A DNA stretch of 64,000 nucleotides from Hordeum vulgare subsp. vulgare (Eukaryota; Streptophyta; Magnoliopsida; Poales; Poaceae), in assembly GCF_904849725.1 (NCBI RefSeq), contig NC_058524.1, positions 488,381,763-488,445,762 of the forward strand, in the 5' to 3' direction. The notes below the pieces were generated by a model, which did not search any database, was not told the DNA's origin, and saw only the letters and a program-made list of their open reading frames with translations. This document shows, piece by piece, positions 44,205-56,140 of the stretch. Made by a program: the position numbers and the translations under genes. Positions within the stretch are counted from its first letter, which is position 1. The number at the start of each line of letters is the position of its first letter.

Positions 44205-45443
44205 GATCTACAACACAAATATATTCAAAGTGGACTTAGACTATGTTCAAGATAATTAGAGTTCAACTTAATCAAATTATATGCTAAACTCCCACTCAAA
44301 AAGTACATCTCTCTAGTCATTTGAGTGGTTCATGATCCACTTACACAATCCCAAGTCCGATCATCACGTGAGTTGAGTATAGTTTCAGTGGTAAGCATCC
44401 CTATGCTAATCATATCAACTATATGATTCATGATCGACCTTTCAGTCTCATGTGTTCCGAGGCCATGTCTGCACATGCTAGGCTCGTCAAGCTTAACCCG
44501 AGTGTTCCGCGTGCGCAACTGTTTTGCACCCGTTGTATGTGAACGTTGAGTCTATCACACCCGATCATCACGTGGTGTCTCGAAACGACGAACTGCAGCA
44601 ACGGTGCACAGTCGGGGAGAACACGATTTCGTCTTGAAATTTTAGTGAGAGATCACCTCATAATGCTACCGTCGTTCTAAGCAAAATAAGGTGCATAAAA
44701 GGATTAACATCACATGCAATTCATAAGTGACATGATATGGCCATCATCACGTGCTTCTTGATCTCCATCACCAAAGCACCGACACGATCTTCTTGTCACC
44801 GGCGGCACACCATGATCATCCATCAACGTGTTGCCATCGGGGTTGTCGTGCTACTTATGCTATTACTACTAAAGCTACATCCTAGCAAAATAGTAAACGC
44901 ATCTGCAAGCACATATGTTAGTATAAAGACAACCCTATGGCTCCTGCCGGTTGCCGTACCATCGACGTGCAAGTCGATATTTCTATTACAACATGATCAT
45001 CTCATACATCCAATATATCACATCACATCATTGGCCATATCACATCACAATCATACCCTGCAAAAACAAGTTAGACGTCCTCTAATTTTGTTGTTGCATG
45101 TTTTACGTGGTGACCAAGGGTATCTAGTAGGATCGCATCTTACTTACGCAAACACCACAACGGAGATCTATGAGTTGCTATTTAACCTCATCCAAGGACC
45201 TCCTCAGTCAAATCCGATTCAACTAAAGTTGGAGAAACCGTCACTTGCCAGTCATCTTTGAGCAAAGGGGGTTACTCGTAACGATGAGACCAGTCTCTCG
45301 TAAGCGTACGAGTAATGTCGGTCCAAGCCGCTTCAATCCAACAATACCGCGGAATCAAGAAACGACTAAGGAGGGCAGAAAACGCACATCACCGCCCACA
45401 AAAACTTTTGTGTTCTACTCGAGAAGACATCTACGCATGAACC
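44205..45443 (-). other. Angela 5' leader (untranslated, about 1.2 kb)
   Basis: Lies between the primer site and the gag start codon at 44204. A long leader is normal for BARE1-type elements, where it holds packaging and dimerisation signals. No convincing gene lies in it. Confidence 0.75.
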
Positions 45444-45457
45444 TAGCTCTGATACCA
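45444..45457 (-). other. Angela primer-binding site (tRNA-iMet)
   Basis: The minus strand reads TGGTATCAGAGCTA, one base from the LTR edge at 45459. It is the initiator-tRNA complement used by Copia elements of this group. Confidence 0.9.
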
Positions 45458-45458
45458 C

Positions 45459-47286
45459 TGTTGGGGAACGTCGCATGGGAAACAAAAAATTTCCTACGCG
45501 CACGAAGACCTATCATGGTGATGTCCATCTACGAGAGGGGATGAGTGATCTACGTACCCTTGTAGATCGTACAGCAGAAGCGTTAGAGAACGCGGTTGAT
45601 GTAGTGGAACGTCCTCACGTCCCTCGATCCGCCCCACGAACAATCCCGCGATCAGTCCCACGATCTAGTACCGAACGGACTGCACCTCCGCGTTCAGCAC
45701 ACGTACGGCTCGACGATGATCTCGGCCTTCTTGATCCAGCAAGAGAGACAGAGAGGTAGAAGAGTTCTCCGGCAGAGTGACGGCGCTCCGGAGGTTGGTG
45801 ATGATCTTGTCTCAGCAGGGCTCCGCCCGAGCTCCGCAGAAACACGATCTAGAGGAAAAACTATGGAGGTATGTGGTCGGGCAACCGTGAGAAAGTCGTC
45901 TCAAATCTGCCCTAAAAGCCCCATATATATAGGAGGAGGGAGGGGGACCTTGCCTTGGGGTCCAAGGGACCCTCAAGGGGTCGGCCGAGCCAAGGGGGGG
46001 GAGGACTCCCCCCCCAAACCGAGTTGGACTTGGTTTGGTGGGAGGAGTCCCCTTCCCTTCCCACTTCCTCCCTCTTTTTTTTTCTTTTCCTTTGATTTTC
46101 TTATCTTGGCGCATAGGCTCCCTTGGGGCTGTCCCACCAGCCCACTAAGGGCTGGTGTGTCTCCCCAAAGCCTATGGGCTTCCCCGGGGTGGGTTGCCCC
46201 CCCCCCCCCGGTGAACTCCCGGAACCCATTCGTCATTCCCGGTACATTCCCGGTAACTCCGAAAACCTTCCGGTAATCAAATGAGGTCATCCTATATATC
46301 AATCTTCGTTTCCGGACCATTCCGGAAACCCTCGTGACATTCGTGATCTCATCCGGGACTCCGAACAACATTCGGTAACCAACCATATAACTCAAATACG
46401 CATAAAACAACGTCGAACCTTAAGTGTGCAGACCCTGCGGGTTCGAGAACTATGTAGACATGACCCGAGAGACTCCTCGGTCAATATCCAATAGCGGGAC
46501 CTGGATGCCCATATTGGATCCTACATATTCTACGAAGATCTTATCGTTTGAACCTCAGTACCAAGGATTCGTATAATCCCGTATGTCATTCCCTTTGTCC
46601 TTCGGTATGTTACTTGCCCGAGATTCGATCGTCAGTATCCGCATACCTATTTCAATCTCGTTTACCGGCAAGTCTCTTTACTCGTTCCGTAATACAAGAT
46701 CCCGCAACTTACACTAAGTTACATTGCTTGCAAGGCTTGTGTGTGATGTTGTATTACCGAGTGGGCCCCGAGATACCTCTCCGTCACACGGAGTGACAAA
46801 TCCCAGTCTTGATCTATACTAACTCAACTAACACCTTCAGAGATACCTGTAGAGCATCTTTATAGTCACCCAGTTACGTTGCGACGTTTGATACACACAA
46901 AGCATTCCTCCGGTGTCAGTGAGTTATATGATCTCATGGTCATAGGAATAAATACTTGACACGCAGAAAACAGTAGCAACAAAATGACACGATCAACATG
47001 CTACGTCTATTAGTTTGGGTCTAGTCCATCACGTGATTCTCCCAATGACGTGATCCAGTTATCAAGCAACAACACCTTGTTCATAATCAGAAGACACTGA
47101 CTATCATCGATCAACTGGCTAGCCAACTAGAGGCATGCTAGGGACGGTGTTTTGTCTATGTATCCACACATGTAAATGAGTCTTCATTCAATACAATTAT
47201 AGCATGGATAATAAACTATTATCTTGATACAGGAATTATAATAATAACTATACATTTATTATTGCCTCTAGGGCATAATTCCAACA
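45459..47286 (-). repeat. 5' LTR of full-length Angela
   Basis: Right-hand copy (1828 bp). A minus-strand CCTATATATATGGGG at about 45925 is a likely TATA region for the element's transcript. Confidence 0.93.
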
Positions 47287-47291
47287 GATGT

Positions 47292-48675
47292 AGCACAGCG
47301 GCGACAATTATTTCCCTGATTTAAGAAACCAAGGTATCAATCTAGTAGGAAGATCCACAAGACTATGTAAGTAGCACCTGCACACAAACAACAAATCCTC
47401 ACAACCCAACGCGTGGCGGGGTTGTCAATCCCTCGTGGGTAAGGTAAGGATAGATTGATAGATGCAAATAAGAGTGATAGCTAATAGAATGCAGCAAGGT
47501 ATTTTGGGGGTTTTTGATAATATAGATCTGAAATCTAAAGAGCAAGTAAATAGAAACGAAAATAGCAAAGTAGAGATTGCAAATAGATGATGTGAAGTAG
47601 ACCCGGGGACCGTAGGTTTCACTAGTGGCTTCTCTCGAGAAAATAGCAAACGGTGGGTACACAAATTACTATTGGGAAATTGATAGAAAAGCAACTAATT
47701 ATAACGATATTCAAGACAATGATCATGTATATAGGCATCACGTACAAGACAAGTAGACCGACTTCTGCGTGCATCTACTTCTATTACTCCACAGATTGAC
47801 TGTTGTCCAACATGCATCTAGTGTATTGAGTTCATGGAGAAACGGAGTAATGCCTTAAGAACGATGACATGATGTAGACAAGATCTATTCATGTATGAAT
47901 AGACCCCATCATTTTATCCTTGATAGCAACGATACATGCGTGTCATGTCTCGTTATGTCTATGAGATTGAGCACCGCAAGATCGAACCCATCACAAAGCA
48001 CCTCTTCCCATTGCAAGATAAAAGATTAAGTTGGCCAAACAAAAACCAAATAACGGAGAATAAATACGAGGCTATAGTAATCAAGCATGAATATGTTTTC
48101 ATAGATCTGATCATAGACTCACAATTCATTGGATACCAACAAACACACCACAAAAGAAAAAGTTACATCATATGGATCTGCAAGAGACCATTGTATGGAA
48201 AAACAAAACGAGAGAGACGGCCATCTAGATACTACCTATGGACCCGTAGGTCTGATATGAACTACTCATGCATCATCCGAGGAGCACCATTGAGGATGGT
48301 GAACCCATCAATGATCGTGTTCCTCTCCGGAACGGGCTCTAGATTGGATTTTATGGCTTCTAGAACTTGCGGCGACTGAAACAATATTTCGTTGACTCCT
48401 GTGGGGTTTTCTAGATATTGGGGTATTTATAGAGATCAGAGGCGGTGGAGGAGGAGCCCGAGGACGCCACTAGACACGAGGCCATGACAGGGGCCTCTAG
48501 CGCACCATGATGTCTAGTGGGATCCCTCGGCCTCGTTTGCTGCTCATTCTTGGCTCCCAGGTTTCCATATGGTCCAAAAAAATATCCATAAAGTTTCATG
48601 GCATTTGGACCTCATCTGATAAGGATTTTCTATGACGGAAAAAAGCAAAAAACAGTAACTGGCACTAGGCACTAT
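47292..48675 (-). repeat. Middle section of the Athila-like 3' LTR
   Basis: Continues the LTR interrupted at 38355: reverse-complemented, its right end CAGTGCCTAGTGCCAGTTACTG matches CAGTGCCAAGTGCCAGTTCCT in the LTR at 22326. It is broken by Gypsy-B at 48676. The 147-codon + strand frame at 47936-48379 has no recognisable domain and lies across LTR sequence. Confidence 0.75.
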
Positions 48676-49121
48676 TGAGGAAGTCCTAGACTAGGGGGTC
48701 CTCGGGGCTCCGGCCCATGGACCAGATCATGAGAGTGTGGATGGTAGATGACTTCATGTGAAGAAAGGAAGGCACCGAGGATTGGCGTGGACTCCAAGCT
48801 TGGAGATATATGTCAGCTCATCTACTCCCAATTATAGTCTGTAACTTGTAAACCCTAGGGACCCTGGTGTCTATATAAACCAGGGACCCCTACCCGTATA
48901 GAGGAGGCTGAATCATCTAGGGTATAGCATATACGATCTCACAGTAGATCAGCTCTGTAATCATCTTCATCAATACAATCAAGCAGGGCATAGGATATTA
49001 CCTCCATACGAGGGCCCGAACCTGGGTAAACCGTTGTCTCCCGCCTCTTCCTGCAACCCATCAATCCAAGGTCCATAGTTTAGGACCCCCTACCCAAGAT
49101 CTACCAGTTTTGACACTGACA
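48676..49121 (+). repeat. Gypsy-B 5' LTR (446 bp)
   Basis: TGAGGAAGTCC to GACACTGACA. It contains the TATA sequence TCTATATAAACC at about 48870-48881, set between inverted repeats (48858-48868 and 48879-48889). Confidence 0.9.
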
Positions 49122-49140
49122 TTGGTGCTTTGATTGAGAG
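49122..49140 (+). other. Gypsy-B primer-binding site
   Basis: TTGGTGCTTTGATTGAGAG follows the LTR edge directly. The matching tRNA was not identified. Confidence 0.6.
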
Positions 49141-50620
49141 TTCCACTTCAGGATCACCAAAAGGTTTGATGGCACGTCTGGTGATTAGTGAGGAGGTCCG
49201 TAGCAGGGACTTGTTCGTCCCCGGACAAATCTTCGCGTTCGGAAAACATCGTTCCGCATGCTGATCCGGCCGACCACCTTGGTCAGATCGGAAATCCCCC
49301 CCCCCCCCGGTCAAGAAGTCAGGTTCGGGAGCCTAGAGTTCACCGCCGACCCCGGGGGAGACCTTGTGTTAACAGGGCTTTCCGCTCCATTGAAGGAGCG
49401 CGCAGACCTCGACCTCTTGTCCTCTGAGGCCGTGAATCCAGACATCAAGACAAAACTCATCCCTGATCTGGCCCTAAAGCCTGACAGAGTCGAGGCGTCC
49501 GAACTCACTTTAGCCGAGCTCTCCCCTAAGGTGATCCCATGCACCGCCAAGGGATTAGGGACACTAGTAGGGACACTAGTAGCCCCAGTGCATACAGGCA
49601 GCAAAGCCGTCGCTGAAGCCTCAGCACTTCATATATTCCTCGACCAGATCCAAGTCTTGGGCATGACTAAAGATCACAGCATGATCAACGATCGTATCGG
49701 GATCAGCCCGACGACAGGGAAATCGATATCCCTCCTATCACACATCTGATCAGTACGATCGAATGCCCAATCGAGGGCTCCCCATGCCGATCATTGGAAC
49801 TAAGAAAGGTACTCGCCCTAGTGGCCGATCACCAACTCGACAACCCGGAACCCCCATCCAGCTCCGAGGACAACTCAAGGCCGGTGGCGGGTTCGGAACA
49901 CATCTCTTTCAAGGACACATCGACCGAACACTCAAGGGCACAGTCAACGGGAATCCAAAATTTAATCCCACCCCCACCCAGCCTCAACATCTTTCAAAAG
50001 CAGGCTCCAACCCGTACATGTTCACTCAAAGACCGGGCGAATTAGTGCACCACTTCTCGGCGAGATTCCTCCTCCTACAAAAGAAGGAAGGAAGTTGTGA
50101 CCATGAGATAATAAGTGCCTTCCGGACACATTTTCAGGACGAGGGCATTCTTATCGCCCTAGCCCGTCGCCGTATTCAAACCTTCATGGAGCTATCGAAC
50201 CTGATACTCAAATACTGCGCCATGGAGCGCACCTGGAAAATGCAAAAGATGCGCGTTGAGCCCAACCACACCGAGCATGTCGGCAAATTCGGATGAGGCA
50301 ATCACCGCCGTTTACGGGGCAAGCTACCTCCGAGTACGCGGAAAACAAAGATAAGTCTAGACCAAGGGCCAAGTCGATCCTCGACACGCTACTAGACAAG
50401 CCATGCCCCATACACTCTGCCCCATCGGACACCCTTTCCACACACAACCTTTGAGCTTGTTGGGTTGTCCGACAAGTCGCTAAAAGTGGGTAAGCAATCC
50501 TCCAGACATCAAGTCACCAAGAGACTGGGGCACTACCGAGTAACAGTGTAGAGATCCAAACGATCTACAAAACATTCTCCTCGGCAAACCGGTGAAAGGG
50601 AGCCTTTCGAGAGCTCAATC
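49141..50620 (+). pseudogene. Gypsy-B leader and gag
   Basis: The first 800 bp contains several frames but no conserved domain. Gag-like sequence appears at 49990-50290, with RPGELVHHFSARFLLLQ, then LARRRIQTFMELSNLI, resembling the retrotransposon gag domain. It is interrupted by stops and frameshifts. No zinc knuckle could be read before the protease at 50635. Confidence 0.6.
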
Positions 50621-50634
50621 AAATCAACCATGTA

Positions 50635-51030
50635 GTGGAGACAAACCCCTCGTCAAACATACCTAACCTTCGACCAAGATGGCGATCCAGTAAAAACACT
50701 GACTGGGCACCTGCCGCCCTAGTCCTGAACCCCATCGTAGATGGCTTCAGATTGAGCAAAGTACTCATGGAAGGAGGTAGTGGCCTTGATCTCATTTACG
50801 AGGATACGCTGGACAAAATGCAATTCGACCGATCTCGGATCGTCCAAAGCTCAACCACCTTCCAAGGCATAGTCCCCGGCAAAGAAGCATGTTGTGTAGG
50901 ATGTGTTACACTCGACATCGTATTTGGTACCCACGATAAGTACCGATTCGAGGAGCTCCTATTCCACATTGTGCCATTCCGCAGTGGCTACCATGCCCTG
51001 CTGGGACAGGAGGCCTTCACACGATTCTAG
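50635..51030 (+). pseudogene. Gypsy-B aspartic protease
   Basis: APAALVLNPIVDG leads into VLMEGGSGLDLIYEDTL. The catalytic motif is normally DGG and here reads EGG, so the active-site Asp is lost. FQGIVPGKEA and YHALLGQEAFTRF follow, with a stop after the last. 51031-51400 is the protease-RT spacer (KLKMLGPNGIITTQ...). Confidence 0.75.
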
Positions 51031-51408
51031 GCCATACCACACTATGGGTATATGAAGCTAAAAATGCTAGGGCCAAATGGTATAATCACGACACAAAGTG
51101 ATTCTCACAGGGCGCTCCGGGTCGAAAATAAGACGACATCCCTAGCCTTGGAGGTATTGGTCGAAACCGTGGCCATAGAAGAACTAACAGCCCTACAGGC
51201 CTTGGTGGACAAAGACTATGTAATCCTCGACAAGCGACCAAAATCCCCGTCTTTCAAGCCAGCGGACGAAATCATAAAATTCCAGGTACACCCAATGGAC
51301 ACCAATAACACAACATCCATTGGAGCCCAGCTGGAACCCGCAGTAGACAAGGCACTACGTGCCTCCCTATGCAAGAACTAAGATATATTTTCCTGGCACC
51401 CTTGAGAC

Positions 51409-52330
51409 ATGCCAGGGATCCCCAGGGGGCTTGCTGAACATAGCCTCAACATAATATCAGTCTTTAAGCCGGTCAAGCAAACCCTACAACGATTTTCGAA
51501 ACATAAGCGTCAAGCCATGGGGGAAGAACTGGCCAAGTTATTGGAGGACGAATTCATCAGGAACATCAAACACCCAAACTGGTTGGCAAATTTGGTCATG
51601 GTACAATAGAAGGATAAGTCCTGGTGGCTATGCGTCGATACTAAAGATCTTAATAAGGCATTCCCAAAGGACCCCTTTCCGTTACCTTGAATAGATCAGA
51701 TCATCAATGCAACAGCCGGACACGACTCCCTGTGCTTTCTCGATGCCTACTATAGATATCATCAGATCAAAATGAAGGAATCCGACATGGCGGCAACCGC
51801 GTTCATAACCCCATACACACCATTCTGCTTCAACACAATGCCCTTCGGGTTAAAAAAATGCACGTACCACTTACCACGTGGATGATGTAATCGTCAAGAC
51901 CCGTCATGTTAGTCAGCTGGTAGACGACCTAAGAGAAATGTTTGCCAGCCTACAGGCATACGACATAAGGCTTAATCCGGACAAATGCGTCTTCGGAGTC
52001 CCAGCTGGTAAACTCCTTGGGTTTATTGTGCCGCAGTGCCGAGTCGAGGCCAATCAGGCCCAAATCCGAGCACTGTCCAAACTAGTTATCCCGATAGAGC
52101 TACCGCACGTCCAAAAATTAGCATGCTGCATGGAGGCTTTAAGCCGGTTCATCTCTCGCATGGATGAGAAGGCCCTCCCGCTCTACAAGTTACTAAAGAA
52201 GACTAAAAACTTCCAATGGACCGAGGAGGCCACGACGGCCTTGGAGGAAATCAAAACGTTGTTGGCCAGCAACCCTATACTCGTTGCGCCTTATCCACGG
52301 GAACCGATGTTGCTATACATCAGCCACTAA
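51409..52330 (+). pseudogene. Gypsy-B reverse transcriptase
   Basis: Segments KRQAMGEELAKLLEDEFI, NWLANLVMVQ-stop, SLCFLDAYYRYHQIKM, then after a frameshift YVDDVIVKT with the catalytic Asp pair intact, and LNPDKCVFGV, KLLGFIV, LSRFISRMDEKALPLYKLL. At least two in-frame stops occur before the active site. The domain is cut at 52350 by a solo LTR. Confidence 0.8.
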
Positions 52331-52350
52331 CCAGGAGGTAAGCGCAGTCC

Positions 52351-54006
52351 TGATACGCCCCAAATTTATCAATAATTTTTGCTTGTTCCATGATCTATTG
52401 GGTGACATTGTTATATGTTTTGCTACACTTTTATATCATTTTATACATATTGGACTAACCTACTAACTCAGTGCACACAGTACCAGTTTCTGTCTGTTGA
52501 TGTCCATTTTGCAGGGGCTTTTACCCAATTTTCCGAAGCCCGATAAATTCTAGAAAATATATAAAAAATCAGCGAAACAGAAGCTTCCGGATCACCGAAG
52601 ATGGGACAGAGGGGGGCCAGGGGCCTCCTAGGCGACATGCTGGCGCGGCCAGGCCCTAGGCCGCACTAGGAGGCCGCCTGGGTGGATTCCACCTCCTCCA
52701 GTGCCCTCCTTTGGCCTATATTTAGGCTCCCGAGAGGAAACCCTTCGACAACTTCTAGAATTTCGAATTTCTCCATCGTTCCGCCGCTGCAGCGCTTCCG
52801 AGATCGCGAGCATCAGGAGACCTCTTCCCATAACCCTCCCGGAGGGAGGATTGACCTCCGGGAGCTTCTCCACCGCCATGGACGCTTCCCGGACCTGCCG
52901 GGCGTAGTCCTCCTTGGACCATGAGTCCATGACCAGTAGCTATGTGATGTATTCTCTCCAATCTTGTGCTTCAATGGTTAGTCCTTGTGAGCTGCCCTAC
53001 ATGATCAAGGCATCTATGTAATTCTCTTGCTATTGCTATGCTCGGTTTGTTGGGATCCGATGGAATATGAGATTATGTTCAGATTGTTATGAGTTATATA
53101 TTTGATTATCCTTTAATATTATGTTCCTTAGTGATTCATGCATGTTCTTCGTTGCTATTTATTGCTTTGGCCGAGTAGTAGATTGTAACTCCAAGAGGGA
53201 GCGTTATGCATGATTGTGGGTTCATGCCCCTCGATGTCTTGCTTGAGTGACAGAAACATGAGACTAGGGGATGTGCTTGTTGCCACCAGGGAGAAAACAA
53301 CGGTGCTTGTGACCACGGTTGCAAGGATTGTTTACCTTACGGATAGTTCGTAAATGTAGTTGTTCGTTGCTTTGAGTTTACACTTTGGGTGGCGCTCGCA
53401 ACTTAATACCGTCGAGATGTTCTGGATAGATATCTCAAGGTGGATGATTAGTAAGTAGATGCTAATGAATAAACGGTCTACTTGTCTTGGCGTACTGCCC
53501 ATTACTATTGAACCTCTAACTATCAAGTAGCATAATTAGCATTGCGAAGGGATCATAATTCTGTCAATTGCCCAACCGTGATTTGTTTACCCAAGCATAG
53601 TTGTTTATCGTGTTTTGGGAGAGAGACATCACTAGTGAACATCATGTGACTCCGGACCATATCACCATCATTGTTTACACCTCCATCATTTATCGCTTTC
53701 ATTTACTTTTTCGTTGCAATCACTATCACTTTCCCACTTGTGTTTTGATCCTTTGCAAACTACAAGGCCGGACGGATTGACAACCTCTCTGTACTCGATG
53801 GGAGCAAAGTTATTTGTTGTGTGTGCAGCTCCACGTCTTCTGCTAGTGCCAGGGTCGAAGACACCTACTTGTTGAGCCTAGGAGTCCTCCTCGTTCGATA
53901 AACCTTACAATCCCCGTGTAAGGGAAATCTGTTGCTGACTACATCTCCACCTTCCACTTGGGGTAAACAACGAGGGGCGTGAACTATATCGATCAACTCG
54001 TCATCA
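52351..54006 (+). mobile_element. Solo LTR (1656 bp) inside Gypsy-B, TSD AGTCC/CGTCC
   Basis: TGATACGCCCCAAATTTATC to CTCGTCATCA, flanked by AGTCC (52346-52350) and CGTCC (54007-54011). Removing it joins SAVL to VVE(stop)EAEGHKL then YYISEVLTP, the usual order in this RT/RNase H junction. It is of the same broad LTR group as those at 22326, 26370 and 38305. No gene lies within. Confidence 0.8.
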
Positions 54007-54011
54007 CGTCC

Positions 54012-54683
54012 TCGTCGTAGAATGAGAGGCTGAAGGTCACAAGTTATGGGTACAAATACGTATCTACTACATATCTGAGGTGCTTACCCCATGCAAGACA
54101 AGATACCCACAGTACCATAAAATCGTTTACACAATGTTCATGGCATCGCGCAAACTCAGACATTACTTTGAGGAGTGCACTGCCAGAGTGAAATTGGAAG
54201 AACCCCTGAATGATATAATCAACAACAAGGATGCCACTGGACGGATTGCCAAGTGGGCCATCGAGATCTTGCCGTTTGAGATCACCTATAAGCCATGGAG
54301 ATCCATCAAATCTCAAGTGTTGGCCGACTTTGTCGCGGAATGGACGGAGGCCAAACTCCCAAAGAATGCAGCACCTGCACTCATTGGATTATGTCTTTGA
54401 CGGATCCAAAACCCTTGCCGGTCTAGGAGCTGGAGTAATCCTCACATCCCCTACCAGGAACAATGTGCGATATGTGCTACAAATTATGTACGCCGACTCC
54501 AATAATACAACCAAATACGAAGCCTTGTTGCACGGTCTTCCGATGGCAGTCTCAATGGGCATACAATGGCTTGAGGTACAAGGAGACTCCAACCTTGCCA
54601 TAACACAAATTAATGGCAAATTCGATGCCAAAAACCTGAAGATGGCAGTATATAGAGATGTTGTCCTCAAGATCTCAGCATGA
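54012..54683 (+). pseudogene. Gypsy-B RNase H
   Basis: YYISEVLTPCKTRYPQYHKI, MASRKLRHYF, VLADFVAEWTEA, then after a shift FDGSKTLAGLGAGVIL and NNTTKYEALLHGL, QGDSNLAITQING: the D-E-D RNase H plan with the E retained in KYEAL. Confidence 0.75.
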
Positions 54684-54699
54684 TTCGAGGGGCTGGAAT

Positions 54700-56140
54700 T
54701 CTATCACGTCTGAAGGGATAATGACCAAGCCGCGGACGTCCTCTCTTTAAGCCATCTGTGGTATGGAAGGACGAGTCTGGGAGCAAAACAGCTGACAGGG
54801 TGGAGCAAATCCCCCGCCCCATCATAGCCCATCCAAATGACGAAGTCATCAACGAACCTTCTATTGAGGAAACACCCACGGTATATGAGGTCATGGCAGT
54901 AATCGCTGCATGGACTAAACGATTCCTTGCCTACCTACTACGCAAGGAGTTCCCCGAGAACCAAACTGAGGCACTATGCATTATTCGCTGATCTAAAGCC
55001 TATAAGGTCCATGAGGGCGAGCTGTATAATAAGAGCACCACCGGAATACTTCAACGGTGCGTATCCGAAGAAGAAGGGAAACAATTGTTGGTTGGGGTAC
55101 ACTCCGTCATGGGCGGCCATCATGCAGCATCGCGGGCCTTGGTCAGCAAAGCTTTCCAAGCTGCTTTGTACTAGCCTACAGCTCGAGAACACGCCCACAC
55201 ACTCGTTCATGATGCACGGGATGCCAACTGTTCGCGAATCAAATCCATATGCCTCCCACAACCCTTCGGATGATTCCAATCACCTGGCCCTTCGCGGTAT
55301 GGGGTCTGGACATGGTCGACCCACTTAAAGGGGGACCAGGAAAAAGAAATATCTCCTCGTAATGGTCGATAAATTCACCAAGTGGATCGAGGCAAAGCCA
55401 GTCAGTTCCGCCAAGGCCAAACCAGTCATTGATTTTATAACTAGCGTTGTGCATCGTTATGGTGTCCCGCACAGCCTAATAACTTACAATGGATCCAATT
55501 TCACCGTCGAGGAGATGAAGGATTGTTGTGCAAATCTAGGTATCAAGCCTGATTACGCCTCAGTATACCACCCACAAACCAATGGCCAAGTCGAACGAGC
55601 TAAGAGACTCATCATGAGTGGTATTAAACCACGTCTGGCACGCTCTCTTACAGAATCAGACTGTCATTGGGTGGAGGAACTCTATTCCGTGCTATGGGGA
55701 TTGCGTGCCACTCCAAACCATTCCACATGATACACGCCATTTTTATGGTATACGGGGTTGAAGCGGTCCTTCCCTGTGATATCATCCACGATGCACCCCG
55801 CATGCATATGTACGAAGAAAAGGAAGTCGGGCTCGATCAGCAGGATGATTTGGACGCCCTAGAAGGCGAGCGGGACATAGCATGGGCCCAATCAGCATTT
55901 TACCAGCAGCAAGCTCGACACTATCAAAGGAGAGAAGTTCGTGCCAAGGCGTACAACACGAGTGAACTAGTGCTTTGCCTGCCAGAAAAACAGAAGCATA
56001 ATCTTCGCCCAAAATGGGAAGGCCCCTTCATAATCGACGCAGTGCTAACAGGAGGAGCTTATTGTCTGCGCAATCCACGAGATAACCGGCTGGAGCCAAA
56101 CCCATGCAACGCGGCTCGCCTTCGGCATTACTACGGCTAG
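54700..56140 (+). pseudogene. Gypsy-B integrase and C-terminal region
   Basis: Fragments on the + strand: a decayed zinc-finger part (54.9-55.25 kb), then VDKFTKWIEAKPVSS, LITYNGSNFTVEEM (the second catalytic Asp position is Asn), VYHPQTNGQVERAKRLIMSG (catalytic Glu present), then VEAVLPCDIIHDAPR and the C-terminal KWEGPFIIDAVLTGGAYCL ending at HYYG-stop (56140). Frameshifts occur around 55.3 and 55.7 kb. Confidence 0.8.

Larger units (their letters stand above)
38356..47286 (-). mobile_element. Full-length Angela/BARE1-type Copia retrotransposon, TSD GATGT
   Basis: An 8931-bp minus-strand element flanked by perfect GATGT repeats (38351-38355, 47287-47291). 3' LTR 38356-40171 (1816 bp), 5' LTR 45459-47286 (1828 bp), both bounded by TGTTGG...CCAACA. 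It has a primer site, a polypurine tract and one intact gag-pol frame. By eye the LTRs differ at about 25 positions plus homopolymer indels and one 11-bp indel near the GTCATTCCCGGT segment. This is roughly 1.4 %, indicating a recent insertion. The LTR start TGTTGGAATTATGCCC is that of the BARE1/WIS/Angela group. Confidence 0.95.

Noticed and set aside
44737..45261. 174-codon + strand frame in the Angela leader
   Set aside because: Antisense to the element, low complexity in parts, and no domain; the region fits the long untranslated leader.
49315..49749. 163-codon frame early in Gypsy-B
   Set aside because: It lies in the leader/early gag zone with no recognisable gag motif, and the competing frames there are equally open.
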